DNA of 64,000 nucleotides. Source: Xylocopa sonorina (taxonomy: Eukaryota; Arthropoda; Insecta; Hymenoptera; Apidae). The stretch lies in the NCBI RefSeq assembly GCF_050948175.1, contig NW_027490093.1, forward strand, positions 682,001 through 746,000. The letters run 5' to 3'. The notes beneath the pieces were generated by a model. The model was not told the origin of the DNA. It did not search any database and was given only the letters and a program-made list of their open reading frames with translations. Below are positions 23,901 to 37,700 of the stretch, piece by piece. The translations under genes were made by a program, and so were the position numbers. Numbering within the stretch: position 1 is the stretch's first letter; each line of letters begins with the position of its first letter.

Positions 23901-26900
23901 GGCATTTACATTCATTTGAGGTGTATGTGAGGTATACACGTCACTTCACAATGAATATTATATCTTATCATGAAACATAGGATTAAGATGCGATATCGCG
24001 TTTTAGGAAGCATCAGAACTCTATTGCTTCGATACGTCGACATCTGCAGACGCTATTTCCTAGCAAGGAAGTATCGAATTTACATTCTTTTGAAGTGAAT
24101 ACGAGGTATACATAACACTCCACAATGAATATTATATCTTTTCATGAAGCATATAAATTGGGAGCGATTTCGCGTTTTAAGAAGCATTAGAAATCTATTG
24201 CTTCGATACGTAGACATCTGCAAACACTATTACCTAGCAATGAAGTGTCGCCTTTTAATACGTTTGAAATGTATGCGTGGTATACAAGACACTTCGCAAT
24301 GAATATTATATATTATCATGGAACATAGAAATGAGTGCGATATCTCGATTTAAGAAGCATTAGATCTCTATTGCTTCGATACGTAGACATCTGCTATCAC
24401 TATATCCTAGCAAGGAAGTGTCGCATTTACATTCATTTGAAGTGTATGCGAGGTGTACAAGACACTTCGCAATGAATATTATACCTTATCATGAAACATA
24501 GAAATGAGATGCTATCTCGCGTTTTAAGAAGAATTAGAACTCTATTTCTACGATACGTAGACATCTGCAGACGGTATTTCCTAGCAACGAAGTGTCGCAT
24601 TTACATTCTTTTGAAGTGTAGACGAGATATACATAACACTGCACAATAGATATTATATCTTATCATGAAACATAGAAATGAGATGCGATATCGCGATTTT
24701 AGAAGCATTAGAACTCTATTTCTACGATACGTAGACATCTGCAGACGCTATTTCCTAGCAACGAAGTGTCGCATTTACATTCTTTTGAAGTGTAGACGAG
24801 ATATACATAACACTGCACAATAGATATTATATCTTATCATGAAATATAGAAATGAGATGCGATATCGCGATTTTAGAAGCATTAGAAATCTATTGCTTCG
24901 ATACGTAGACATCTGGAAACGCTATTTCCTAGCAAGGAAGTGTCGCATTTACATCGTTTTGAAGTGAATACGAGGAATACATGATACTTCGCAATGAATA
25001 TAGTATCCTATCATGAAACATAGAAATGAGATGCCATATCGCGTTTTAAGAAGAATTAGAACCCTATTGCTACGATACATAGACATCTGCAAACGCTATT
25101 TCCTAGCAAGGAAGTGGCGCATTATCATTCTTTTGAAGTGAATACGAGGTACACATAACACTGCACAATGAATATTATATCTATTCATGAAACATAGAAT
25201 GAGATGCGATATCGCGATTTAAGAAGCATTAGATCTCTATTGCTTCGATACGTAGACATCTGCAAACGCTATTTCCTAGGAAGGAAGTGCAGCATTTACA
25301 TTCTCTTGAAGTGAATACGAGGTACACATGACACTTCGCGATGAATATTATATCTTATCATGAAACATAGAAATGAGATGCGATATCGCGATTAAGAAGC
25401 ATTAGGGCTCCAATGCTACGATACGTACACATCTGCAAACGCTATTTCCTAGCAGGGAAGTGTCGCGTTTACATTCATTCGAAGTGTAGACAAGGAATTC
25501 ATTACACTTCGTAATGAATATTATATCTTATCATGAAACATAGAAATGAGATGCGATATAGCGATTTAAGATGCATTAGAACTCTATTGCTTCGGTACGT
25601 AGACATGTGCAAACGCTACTTCCTAGCAAGGAAGTGTCGCATTTACATTCTTTTGAAGTGAATACGAGGTATATATAACACTGCACAATGAATATTATAT
25701 CTTATCACGGAACATAGAAATGAGATGTGATACCGCGATATAAGAAGCATTAGAACTCCATTGCTACGATACGTTGACATCTGCAAACGCTATTTGCTAG
25801 GAAGGAAGTGTCGCATTTACACTCTCTTGAAAGTAATGCGAGGTATACATGACACTTCGGAATCAATATTATATCTTATCTTGAAACATAGAAATGAGAT
25901 GCGATATCGCGTTTTAAGAAGCCTTAGAACTCTATTGCTACGATACGTAGACATCAGCAAACGCTGTTTCCTAAAAAGGAAGTGTCGCTTTTACATTCTT
26001 TTGAAGCGATTACGAGATATACATAACACTGCACAATGAATATTACATCTTATCATGAAACATAGAAATGAGATGCGATATCGCGATTTAAGATGGATTT
26101 GAAATCTATTGCTTCGATACGTAGACATCTGCAGACGCTATTTCCTAGCAAGGAAGTGTAGCATTTACATTCTCTTGAAGTGAATACGAGGTATACATGA
26201 CACTTCGCAATGAATATTATATCTTATCATGAAACATAGAAATGAGATGCGATATCGCGATTTAGGAGGCACTAGATCTCTATTGCTTCGATACGTAGAC
26301 ATCTCCAAACGCTATTTGCTAGCAAGGAAGTGTCGCATTTACATCGTTTTGAAGTGAATACGAGGAATACATGATACTTCGCAATGAATGTAGTATCTTA
26401 TCATGAAACATAGAAATGAGATGCCATATCGCGTTTTAAGAAGAAACTAGAACCCTATTGCTACGATACATAGACATCTGCAAACGCTATTCCTAGCAAG
26501 GAAGTGGCGCATTATCATTCTTTTGAAGTGAATACAAGGTACACATAACACTGCACAATGAATATTATATCTTATCATGAAACACAGAAATGAGATGCGA
26601 TATCGCTATTAAGAAGCATTAGGGCTCCAATGCTACGATACGTAGACATCTTTAAGCGCTATTTCCTAGCAAGGAAGTGTCACATTTACATTCTTTTGAA
26701 GCGAATACCAGGTATACAAAACACTGCACAATGACTATTATATCTTCTCATGATACATAGAAATGAGATGCGATATCGCGATTTAAGAAGCATTAGATCT
26801 CTATTGCTTCGATACGTAGACATCTCCAAACGCTATTTTCTAGGAAGGAAGTGTCGCATTTACATTCTTTTGAAGTGAATACGAGGTACACATAACACTG

Positions 26901-29900
26901 CACAATGAATATTATATCTTATCATGAAACATAGAAATGAGATGCGATATCGCGATTTAAGAAGCATTAGATCTCTATTGCTTCGATACGTAGACATCTC
27001 CAAACGCTATTTTCTAGGAAGGAAGTGTCCGCATTTACATTCTTTTGAAGTGAATACGAGGTACACATAACACTGCACAATGAATATTATATCTTATCAT
27101 GAAACATAGAAATGAGATGCGATATCGCGATTTAAGAAGCATTAGGCTCCAATGCTACGATACGTAGACATCTTTAAGCGCTATTTCCTAGCAAGGAAGT
27201 GTCACATTTACATTCTTTTGAAGCGAATACCAGGTATACAAAACACTGCACAATGACTATTATATCTTATCATGAAACATAGAAATGAGATGCGATATCG
27301 CGTTCTAAGAAGCCTTAGAGCTCTATTGCTACGATACGTAGACATCAGCAAACGCTATTTCCTACAAAGGAAGTGTCGCATTTACATTCTTTTGAAGCGA
27401 TTACGAGATATACATGACACTGCACAATGAATATTATATCTTATCATGAAACATAGAAATGAGATGCGATATCGCGATTTAAGATGGATTTGAAATCTAT
27501 TGCTCCGATACGTAGACATCTGCAAACGCTATTTCCTAGCAAGCAAGTGTCGCATTTACATTGTTTTGAAGTGAGTACGAGGTATACTTGACACTTCGCA
27601 ATCAATATTGTATCTTATCATAAAACATACAAATGAGATGCGATATCGCGTTTAAGAAGAATTAGAACTCTTTTTCTACGATACGTAGACATCTGCAGAC
27701 GCTATTTCCTAGCAAGGAAGTGTAGCATTTACATTCTTTTGAAGTGAATACGAGGTATACATGACACTTGGCAATTAATATTGTATCTTATCATGAAACA
27801 TACAAATGAGATGCGATATCGCGATTAAGAAGAATTAGAACTCTATTTCTACGATACGTAGACATCTGCAGACGCTATTTCCTAGCAAGGAAGTGTCGCA
27901 TTTACATTCTTTTGAAGTGAATACGAGGTATACATGACACTTGGCAATTAATATTGTATCTTATCATGAAACATACAAATGAGATTCCATATCGCGTTTT
28001 AAGAAGAATTAGAACTCTATTTCTACGATACGTAGACATCTGCAGACGCTATTTCCTAGCAACGAAGTGTCGCATTTACATTCTTTTGAAGTGTAGACGA
28101 GATATACATAACACTGCACAATAGATATTATATCTTATCATGAAACATAGAAATGAGATGCGATATCGCGATTTTAGAAGCATTAGAAGTCTATTGCTTC
28201 GGTACGTAGACATCTGCAAACGCTACTTCCTAGCAAGGAAGTGTCGCATTTGCATTCTTTTGAAGTGAATACGAGGTATATATAACACTGCACAATGATT
28301 ATTATATCTTATCATGAAACATAGAAGTGAGATGTGATACCGCGATTTAAGAAGCATTAGAACTCCATTGCTACGATACGTTGACATCTGCAAACGCTAC
28401 TTGCTAGCAAGGAAGTGTCGCATTTACACTCTTTTGAAAGTAATGCGAGGTATACATGACACTTCGCAATCAATATTATATCTTATCTTGAAACATAGAA
28501 ACTAGATGCGATATCGCGTTTTAAGAAGCCTTAGAACTCTATTGCTACGATACGTAGATATCTGCAAAAGCTAGTTCCTAGCAAGGAAGTGTCGCATTTA
28601 CATTCCTTTGATGTGAATACTAGGTATACATAACACACCAGAATGAATGTTATACCTTATCATGAAACATAGAAATGAGATGCGATATCGCGTTTTAAGA
28701 TGCATTAGAACTCTATTGCTCTGATACGTAGACATCAGCAAAAGCCCATTTCCTAACAAGGAATTGTCGCATTTTCATTCTTTTGTAGTGAATACGATGT
28801 ATACATGACACTTCGCAATGAATATTATATCTTATCATGAAACATAGAAACGAAAGTCGATAGGACGATTTAAAAAGGATTAGAATTCTATTGCTTCGAT
28901 ACGTAGACATCTGCAAACGCTATTTCCTAGCAGGGAAGTGTCGTATTTACATTCTTTTGAAGTGAATACGAGGTATACATAACACTGCACAATGAATATT
29001 ATATCTTATCATGAAACATAGAAATGAGTTGCGATATCGCGATTTAAGAAGCATTAGAACTGTACTGCTTCGATACGTAGACATCTGCAAACGCTATTTC
29101 CTACAAAGGAAGTGTCGCATTTACATTCTTTTGAAGCGATTACGAGATATACATAACACTGCACAATGAATATTACATCTTATCATGAAACATAGAACAG
29201 AGATGCGATATCGCGATTTAAGATGGATTTGAAATCTATTGCTTCGATACGTAGACATCTGCAGACGCTATTTCCTAGCAGGAAGTGTAGCATTTACATT
29301 CTCTTGAAGTGAATACGAGGTATACATGACACTTCGCAATGAATATTATATCTTATCATGAAACATAGAAATGAGATGCGATATCGCGATTTAAGAGGCA
29401 TTAGATCTCTATTGCTTCGATACGTAGACATCTCCAAACGCTATTTCCTAGGAAGGAAGTGTCGCATTTACATTCTTTTGAAGCGAATACGAGGTATACA
29501 AAACACTGCACAATGAATATTATATCTTATCATGATACATAGAAATGAGAAGCGATATCGCGATTTAAGCAGCATTAGAACTCTATTGCTTCGATACGTA
29601 GACATCTGCAAACGCTATTTCTTAGCAAGGAAGTGTCGGATTTACATTCATTCGAAGTGGAGACGAGGAATACATTACACTTCGTAATGAATATTATATC
29701 TTATCACGAACATAGAAATGAAATGCGATATCGCGTTCTAAGAAGCCTTAGAACTCTATTGCTACGATACGTAGACATCAGCAAACGCTATTTCCTACAA
29801 AGGAAGTGTCGCATTTACATTCTTTTGAAGCGATTACGAGATATACATAACACTGCACAATGAATATTATATCTTATCATGAAACATAGAAATGAGATGC

Positions 29901-31700
29901 GATATCGCGATTTAAGATGGATTTGAAATCTATTGCTTCGATACGTAGACATCTGCAAACGCTATTTCCTAGCAAGCAAGTGTCGCATTTACATTGTTTT
30001 GAAGTGAGTACGAGGTATACTTGACACTTCGCAATCAATATTGTATCTTATCATAAAACATACAAATGAGATGCGATATCGCGTTTTATGAAGAATTAGT
30101 ACTCTATTTCTACGATACGTAGACATCTGCAGACGCTATTTCCTAGCAAGGAAGTGTAGCATTTACATTCTTTTGAAGTGAATACGAGGTATACATGACA
30201 CTTGGCAATTAATATTGTATCTTATCATGAAACATACAAATGAGATGCGATATCGCGTTTTAAGAAGAATTAGAACTCTATTTCTACAATACGTAGACAT
30301 CTGCAGACGCTATTTCCTAGCAAGGAAGTGTAGCATTTACATTCTTTTGAAGTGATACGAGGTATACATGACACTTGGCAATTAATATTGTATCTTATCA
30401 TGAAACATACAAATGAGATGCGATATCGCGTTTTAAGAAGAATTAGAACTCTATTTCTACGATACGTAGACATCTGCAGACGCTATTTCCTAGCAACGAA
30501 GTGTCGCATTTACATTCTTTTGAAGTGTAGACGAGATATACATAACACTGCACAATAGATATTATATCTTATCATGAAACATAGAAATGAGATGCGATAT
30601 CGCGATTTTAGAAGCATTAGAAATCTATTGCTTCGATACGTAGACATCTGGAAACGCTATTTCCTAGCAAGGAAGTGTCGCATTTACATCGTTTTGAAGT
30701 GAATACGAGGAATACATGATACTTCGCAATGAATATAGTATCTTATCATGAAACATAGAAATGAGATGCCATATCGCGTTTTAAGAAGAATTAGAACCCT
30801 ATTGCTACGATACATAGACATCTGCAAACGCTATTTCCTAGCAAGGAAGTGGCGCATTATCATTCTTTTAAAGTGAATACGAGGTACACATAACACTGCA
30901 CAATGAATATTATATCTTATCATGAAACGTAGAAATGAGATGCGATATCGCGATTTAAGAAGCATTAGGGCTCCAATGCTACGATACGTAGACATCTTTA
31001 AGCGCTATTTCCTAGCAAGGAAGTGTCACATTTACATTCTTTTGAAGCGAATACCAGGTATACAAAACACTGCACAATAACTATTATATCTTATCATGAA
31101 ACATAGAAATGAGATGCGATATCGCGTTCTAAGAAGCCTTAGAACTCTATTGCTACGATACGTAGACATCAGCAAACGCTATTTCCTACAAAGGAAGTGT
31201 CGCATTTACATTCTTTTGAAGCGATTACGAGATATACATAACACTGCACAATGAATATTATATCTTATCATGAAACATAGAAATGGAATGCGATATCGCG
31301 ATTTAAGATGGATTTGAAATCTATTGCTTCGATACGTAGACATCTGGAAACGCTATTTCCTAGCAAGGAAGTGTCGCATTTACATCGTTTTGAAGTGAAT
31401 ACGAGGAATACATAATACTTCGCAATGAATATAGTATCTTATCATGAAACATAGAAATGAGATGCCATATCGCGTTTTAAGCAGCATTAGAACTCTATTG
31501 CTTCGATACGTACACATCTGCAAACGCTATTTCCTAGCAGGGAAGTGTCGTATTTACATTCTTTTGAAGTGAATACGAGGTATACATAACACTGCACAAT
31601 GAATATTATACCTTGTCATGAAACATAGAAATGAGATGCGATATCGCGTTTTAAGAAGCCTTAGAACTCTATTGCTACGATACGTAGATATCTGCAAAAG
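20930..31700 (+). repeat. 174-bp satellite array, block 4 (young, rearranged)
   Basis: About 62 monomers. Up to about 24.7 kb this is the copy of 12122-15890. From there to 31.7 kb the monomers are of the young type but in shuffled order: 26340-26760 follows 3221-3640, and the 27.6-28.1 kb and 30.0-30.6 kb pieces repeat each other. Between about 25.2 and 30.4 kb many monomers carry single-base gains or losses in short base runs, a pattern I did not see in 1-25 kb. No gene or insertion is visible. Confidence 0.92.
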
Positions 31701-34700
31701 CTAGTTCCTAGCAAGGAAGTGTCGCATTTACATTCCTTTGATGTGAATACTAGGTATACATAACACACCAGAATGAATATTATATCTTATCATGAGACAT
31801 AGAAATGAGACGCGATATCCCGTTTGAAGAAGCTTTAGAAATCTATTGCTTCGATACGTAGACAACTGCAAATACTATTTCCTTGCAAGGAAATGTCGCA
31901 TTTTCGTTCATTTGTCGTGAATACGAGGTATATATAACACTGCACTATGAGTATTATATCTTATCATTAAACATAGAAATTGGATAGGATCTCGCGATTT
32001 AAGAAGCATTAGAACTCTATTGCTACAGTACGTAGGTATCTACAAACGCTATTTACTAGCAAGGAAGTGTCGCATTTCCATTCATTTGAAGCGTAGACGA
32101 GAAATACATAACACTTCGCAATGAATATTATATCCTGTCATGAAATATAGAAATGGGATGCGATATCGCGTTTTAAGTAGCATTAGAACTCTATTGCTAC
32201 GATACATAGATGTCTGCGGACGCTATTTACTAGCAAGGAAGTGTCGCATTTACATTCTTTTGAAGTGAATACAAGGTATACATAACACTCCACAATGAAT
32301 ATTATAACTTATCATGAAGCATATAACTGAGAAGCGGTATCGCGTTTTAAGAAGCATTAGAACACTATTGCTTCGATACGTAAACATCTGCAGTCGCTAT
32401 TACCTAGGAAGGAAGTGTCGCATTTACAATCTGTTGAAGTGAATACGAGGTATACGTAACAGTCCAGAATGAATATTATATCTTATCATGAAACATAGAA
32501 ATGAGATGTGATATGGCGTTTTCAGAAGCATTAGAACACTCTTTCTTCGATACACAGACATCTGCCATCGCTATATCCTAGCAAGGAAGTGTCGCATTTA
32601 CATTCTTTTGAAGCGAATATGAGGTATATATAACACTCCACAATGAATATTATATCTTATCAAGAAACATAGAAATGAGATGCGATATGGCGATTTAAGA
32701 AGCACTAGAACTCTATTGCTTCGATACGTAGACATCTGCAATCGCTACTTCCTAGAAGGAAACGTCGCATTTACATTTATTTTAAGTGTATGCGAGGCAT
32801 AAGTGGCACTTCGCAATGAATATTATATCCTATCATGAAACATAGAAATGTGATGCGATGTCGCGTTTTAAGAAGCATTAGAACTCTATTGCTACCATAC
32901 GTAGAAATCTGCAAATGCTATTTCCTAGGAAGGAAGTGACGCATTACATTCTTTTGAAGTGAATACGAGGTATACATGACACTTCGCAATGAATATTATA
33001 TCTTACCATGATACATAGAAATGAGATGCGGAATCCCGTTTTAAGAAGCATTAGAACACTATTGCTTCGATACGTAGACATCTGCAAACGCTGTTTTCTA
33101 GCAATGAAGTGTCGCATTTACATTCATTTCAAGTGTATGCGAGGCATAAGTGGCACTTCGCAATGAATATTATATCTCATCATGAAACATAGAAATGAGG
33201 TGCGACATCTCGTTTTAAGAAGCATTAGAACTCTACTGTTTCGATACCTAGTCATCTGGAAACGCTATTGCCTAGCTAGGAAGTGTCGCATTTACATTCC
33301 TTTGAACTGAATACGAGGTATACATAGCACTCCACAATGAATATTATACCTTATCATGAAACATAGAAATGTGGAGCGATTCCGCGTCTTAAGAAGCGTT
33401 AGAAATCTATTGCTACGAAACGTAGACATCTGCAGACGCTATTTCCTAGCAAGGAAGTGTCGCATTTACATTCTTTTGAAGCGAATACGAGGTATATGTA
33501 ACACTCTACAATGAATATTATATTTTAACGTGAAACATAGAAATGAGGATCGATTCGCGCTTTAAGAAGCATTAGAACCCTATTGCTACGATACATTGAC
33601 ATCTGCAGACGCTATTTCCTAGCCAGGAAGTGTCGCATTTACATTCTTTTGAAGCGAATACGAGGTATACATAACACTCCACAATGAACATTATATCTTA
33701 TCATGAAACATTGCAATGAGGAGCGATTTCGCGTTATAAGAAGCATTAGAACTCTGTTGCATCGATAAGTAGACATCTACAGACGCTATTTCCTAGCAAG
33801 GAAGTGTCGCATTTACAGTCTTTTGAAGTGAATACGAGGTATACATAACACTCCACAATGAATATTATATCTTATCAAGAAACATAGAAATGAGATGCGA
33901 TATGGCGATTTAAGAAGCACTAGAAATCTATTGCTACGATACGTAGAAATCTGCAATCGCTACTTCCTAGCAAGGAAGCATATACATTCGAATATTACAT
34001 CTTATCATGAAACATAGAAATGAGATGCGATATCGCGTTTTGAGAAGCATTAGAACCCTAACGCTACGGTACGTAGACATCTTCAAACGTTATTTCCTAG
34101 CAAGGAAGTGTCGCATTTACATTCTTCTGTAGTGTATGCGAGGTATACATGACACTCCACAATGAATATTATATCTTATCATGAAGCATAGAAATGAGGA
34201 GCGATTTCGCGTCTTAAGAAGCATTAGAACTCTATTGCTACGGTACGTAGGTATCTACAAACGCTATTTACTAGCAAGGAAGTGTCGCATTTCCATTCAT
34301 TTGAAGCGTAGACGTGAAATACATAACACTTCGCAATGAATATTATATCTTGTCATGAGACATAGAAATGAGATACCATATCGCGTTTTAAGAGGCATTA
34401 GAACGCTATTGCTACGATACGTAGATATCTGGAAACGCTATTTCGTAGCAAGGAAGTGCCGCAGTTACATTCCTTTCAAGTGAATACGAGGTATACATGA
34501 CACTTCGCAATGAATATTATATCTCATCATTAAACATAGAAATGAGTTGCGATATCTTGTTTTAAGAAGCACTAGAACTCTGCTGCTTCGATACGTAGAC
34601 ATCTGGAAACGTTATTTCCTAGAAAGGAAGTGTCGCATTTTCATTCTTTTGAAATGAATACAAGGTATACATGACACATCGCAATGAATATTATATCTTA

Positions 34701-37700
34701 TCATGAAACATAGAAATGAGATGCGATATCGCGTTTTAAGAAGCATTAGAACTCTATTGCTTCGATACGTAGATATCTGGAAACGCTTCTTCCTAGCAGG
34801 GAAGTGTCGCACTTACATTCATTTGAAGTGAATATTAGGAGTATATAACACTTCGCAATGAATATTATATCTTATAATGAAACATAGAAATGAGATGCGA
34901 TATGACGATTTAAGAAGCATTAGAACTCTATTGCTTCGATACGCAGACATCTGCAAACGCTATTTCCAAGCAAGGAAGTGTCGCATTTACATTCTTAGGA
35001 AGTGTAGACGAGGTATACATAACACTCCACAATGAATATTATATCTTATCATGAAGCATAGAAGTGAGGAGCTATTTCGCGTTTTAAGAAGCATTAGATC
35101 TCTATTGCTACGATACGTAGACATCTGCAGACGCTATTTCCTAGGAAGGAAGTGTCGCATTTACATTATTAGGAAGTGCAGACGAGGTATACATAACACT
35201 CCACAATGAATATTATATTTTATCGTGAAATATAGAAATGAGGATCGATTCGCGCTTTAAGAAGCATTAGAAATCTATTGCTACGATACATAGACATCTG
35301 CAAACACTACTTCCTAGCAATGAAATGTCGCATTTACATTCTCTTCAAGTGAATACGAGGTATACATGACACTCCGCAATGAATACTATATCTTCTCATG
35401 AAACGTAGAAATGAAATGCGACATCTCGTTTTAAGAAGCATAAGAACTCTATTGTTTCGATACCTAGACATCTGGAAAGTCTATTTCCTAGCAAGGAGGT
35501 GTCGCATTTACATTCATTTGAAGTGTATGCGAGGTATACATGACACTTCGCAATGAATATTATATCTTATCATGAGACACAGAAATGAAATGCTATATCG
35601 CGTTTTAAGAAGTATTTGAGCTCTATTGCTTCAATTCGTAGACATCTACAAACGCTATTTGCTGGCAAGGAAGTGTCGCATTTACATTCACTTGAAGTGA
35701 ATACGAAGTATACATGACAATTCGCAATGAATATTATATCTTGTCATGAAACATAGAGATGAGATGCGACATCTCGTCTTAAGATGCACTAGAACTCTAT
35801 TGTTTCGATACCTAGACATCTGGAAACGCAAATTCCTAGCAAGGAAGAGGCGCATTCACACTCTTTTGAAGTGGATACGAGGTATACATGACACTTCGCA
35901 ATGAATATTATATCTTATTATGAAATATAGAAATGAATTGCGATATCTCGTTTTAAGAAGGATTAGAAATCTAATGCTACGATACGTAGACATCTGCAAA
36001 CGCTATTTCCTAGCAAGGAAGTGTCGCAATTACATTCTTTTGAAGTGAGTACGAGGTATACATGTAACTTCGCAATGAATATTATATCTTATCATGAAAC
36101 ATAGAAATGAGATGCGATATGGCGTTTTGAGAAGCATTAGAACTCTATTGCTACAATACGTAGACATCTGCAGACGCTATTTCCTAGCAAGGAAGTGTCG
36201 CTTTTACATTCTTTTGAAGTGAATACGAGGTATACATAACACTCCACAATGAATATTACATCTTATCATAAAGCATATAAATGAGGAGCGATTTCGCGTT
36301 TTAAGGAGCATTAGAACTCTATTGCTTCGATACGTAGTCGTCTGCAAACGCTACTCCTAGCTAGGAAGTGTCGCATTTACATTCTTTTGACGTGAATACG
36401 AAGTATACATGACACTTCGCAATGTATATTATATCTTATCATAAAACATAGAAATGAGATGCGATATCTCGTTTTAAGAATCAAGTAGAACTCTATTGCT
36501 ACGACACGTAGACATCTGCGAACGCTATTTCCTAGCAAGGAAGTGTCGTATTTACATTCTTTTGAAGTGAATACTGGGTATACATAACACTGGACAATGA
36601 ATATTATATCTTATCATGAAACATAGAAATGAGATGCGATATCGCGTTTTAAGAAGCATTAGAACTCTATTGCTTCGATACGAAGACATCTGCGAACGCT
36701 ATTTCCTAGGAAGGAACTGCCGCATTTACATTCATATGAAGTGTATGCGATGTATAAGTAACATTTGGCAATGAATATTATATCTTATCATGAAACATAG
36801 AAATGGGATGCCGTATCATGTTTTGAGAAGCATTAGAAATCTATTGCTATGATACGTAGACATCTGCAAACGCTATTTCCTAGGAAGAAAGTGATACAAT
36901 TGCATTCGCTTGAAGTGTATGCGAGGTGTAAGTGACACTTCGCAATGAATATTATATCTTATCTTGAAATAGAGAAAGGGAATGCGGTATCCCGTTTTAA
37001 GCAGCATTAGGAATCTATGGCTTCGATACGTAGACATCTGGAAACGCCATTTTCTAGAAAGAAAGTGTCGCATTTACATCCTTTTGAAGTGAATATGTGG
37101 TATTCATGACACTTCGCAATGAATATTATATCTTATCATGAAACATAGACATAAGATGCGATATCGCGTTTTAAAAAGCATTAGAACACTATTGCTACGA
37201 TACGTTGTCATCTGCAAACGCTATTTAATAGCAAGATAGTGTCGCATTTACATTCCTTTGAAGTGAATACGAGGTATGCATAACACTCCACAATGAATTT
37301 TATACCTTATAAAGAAACATAGAAATGAAATGGGGTATCGCGATTTAAGAAGAATTAGATCCCTATTGCTTCGACACGTAGACATCTGCAAGTGCTATTT
37401 CCTAGGAAGGAAGTGTCGCATTTACATTCTTTTGAATTGTAGACGAGATATACATATCACTGCACAATAAATATTATATCTTATCATGAAACATAGATAT
37501 GAGATGCGATATAGCGATTTAAGAAGCATTAGAACTCTAATGCTACGGTACGTAGACATCTGCAAATACTATTTCCTAGCAAGGATGTGTCGCATTTACA
37601 TTCTTTTGCAGTGAATTCGAGGTATACATAACACTCCAGAATGAATATTATATCTTATCATGAAACATAGAAATGCTATGCGATATCGCGTTTTAAGAAG

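Larger units (their letters stand above)
18922..24698 (+). repeat. Large duplicated block, copy of 10114-15890
   Basis: Downstream partner of 10114-15890 at 8,808 bp. It includes LTR A copy 3 and the diverged-type monomers that follow, so those monomers were already diverged from each other when the block was copied. An extra monomer follows at about 24.7-24.87 kb. Confidence 0.82.
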
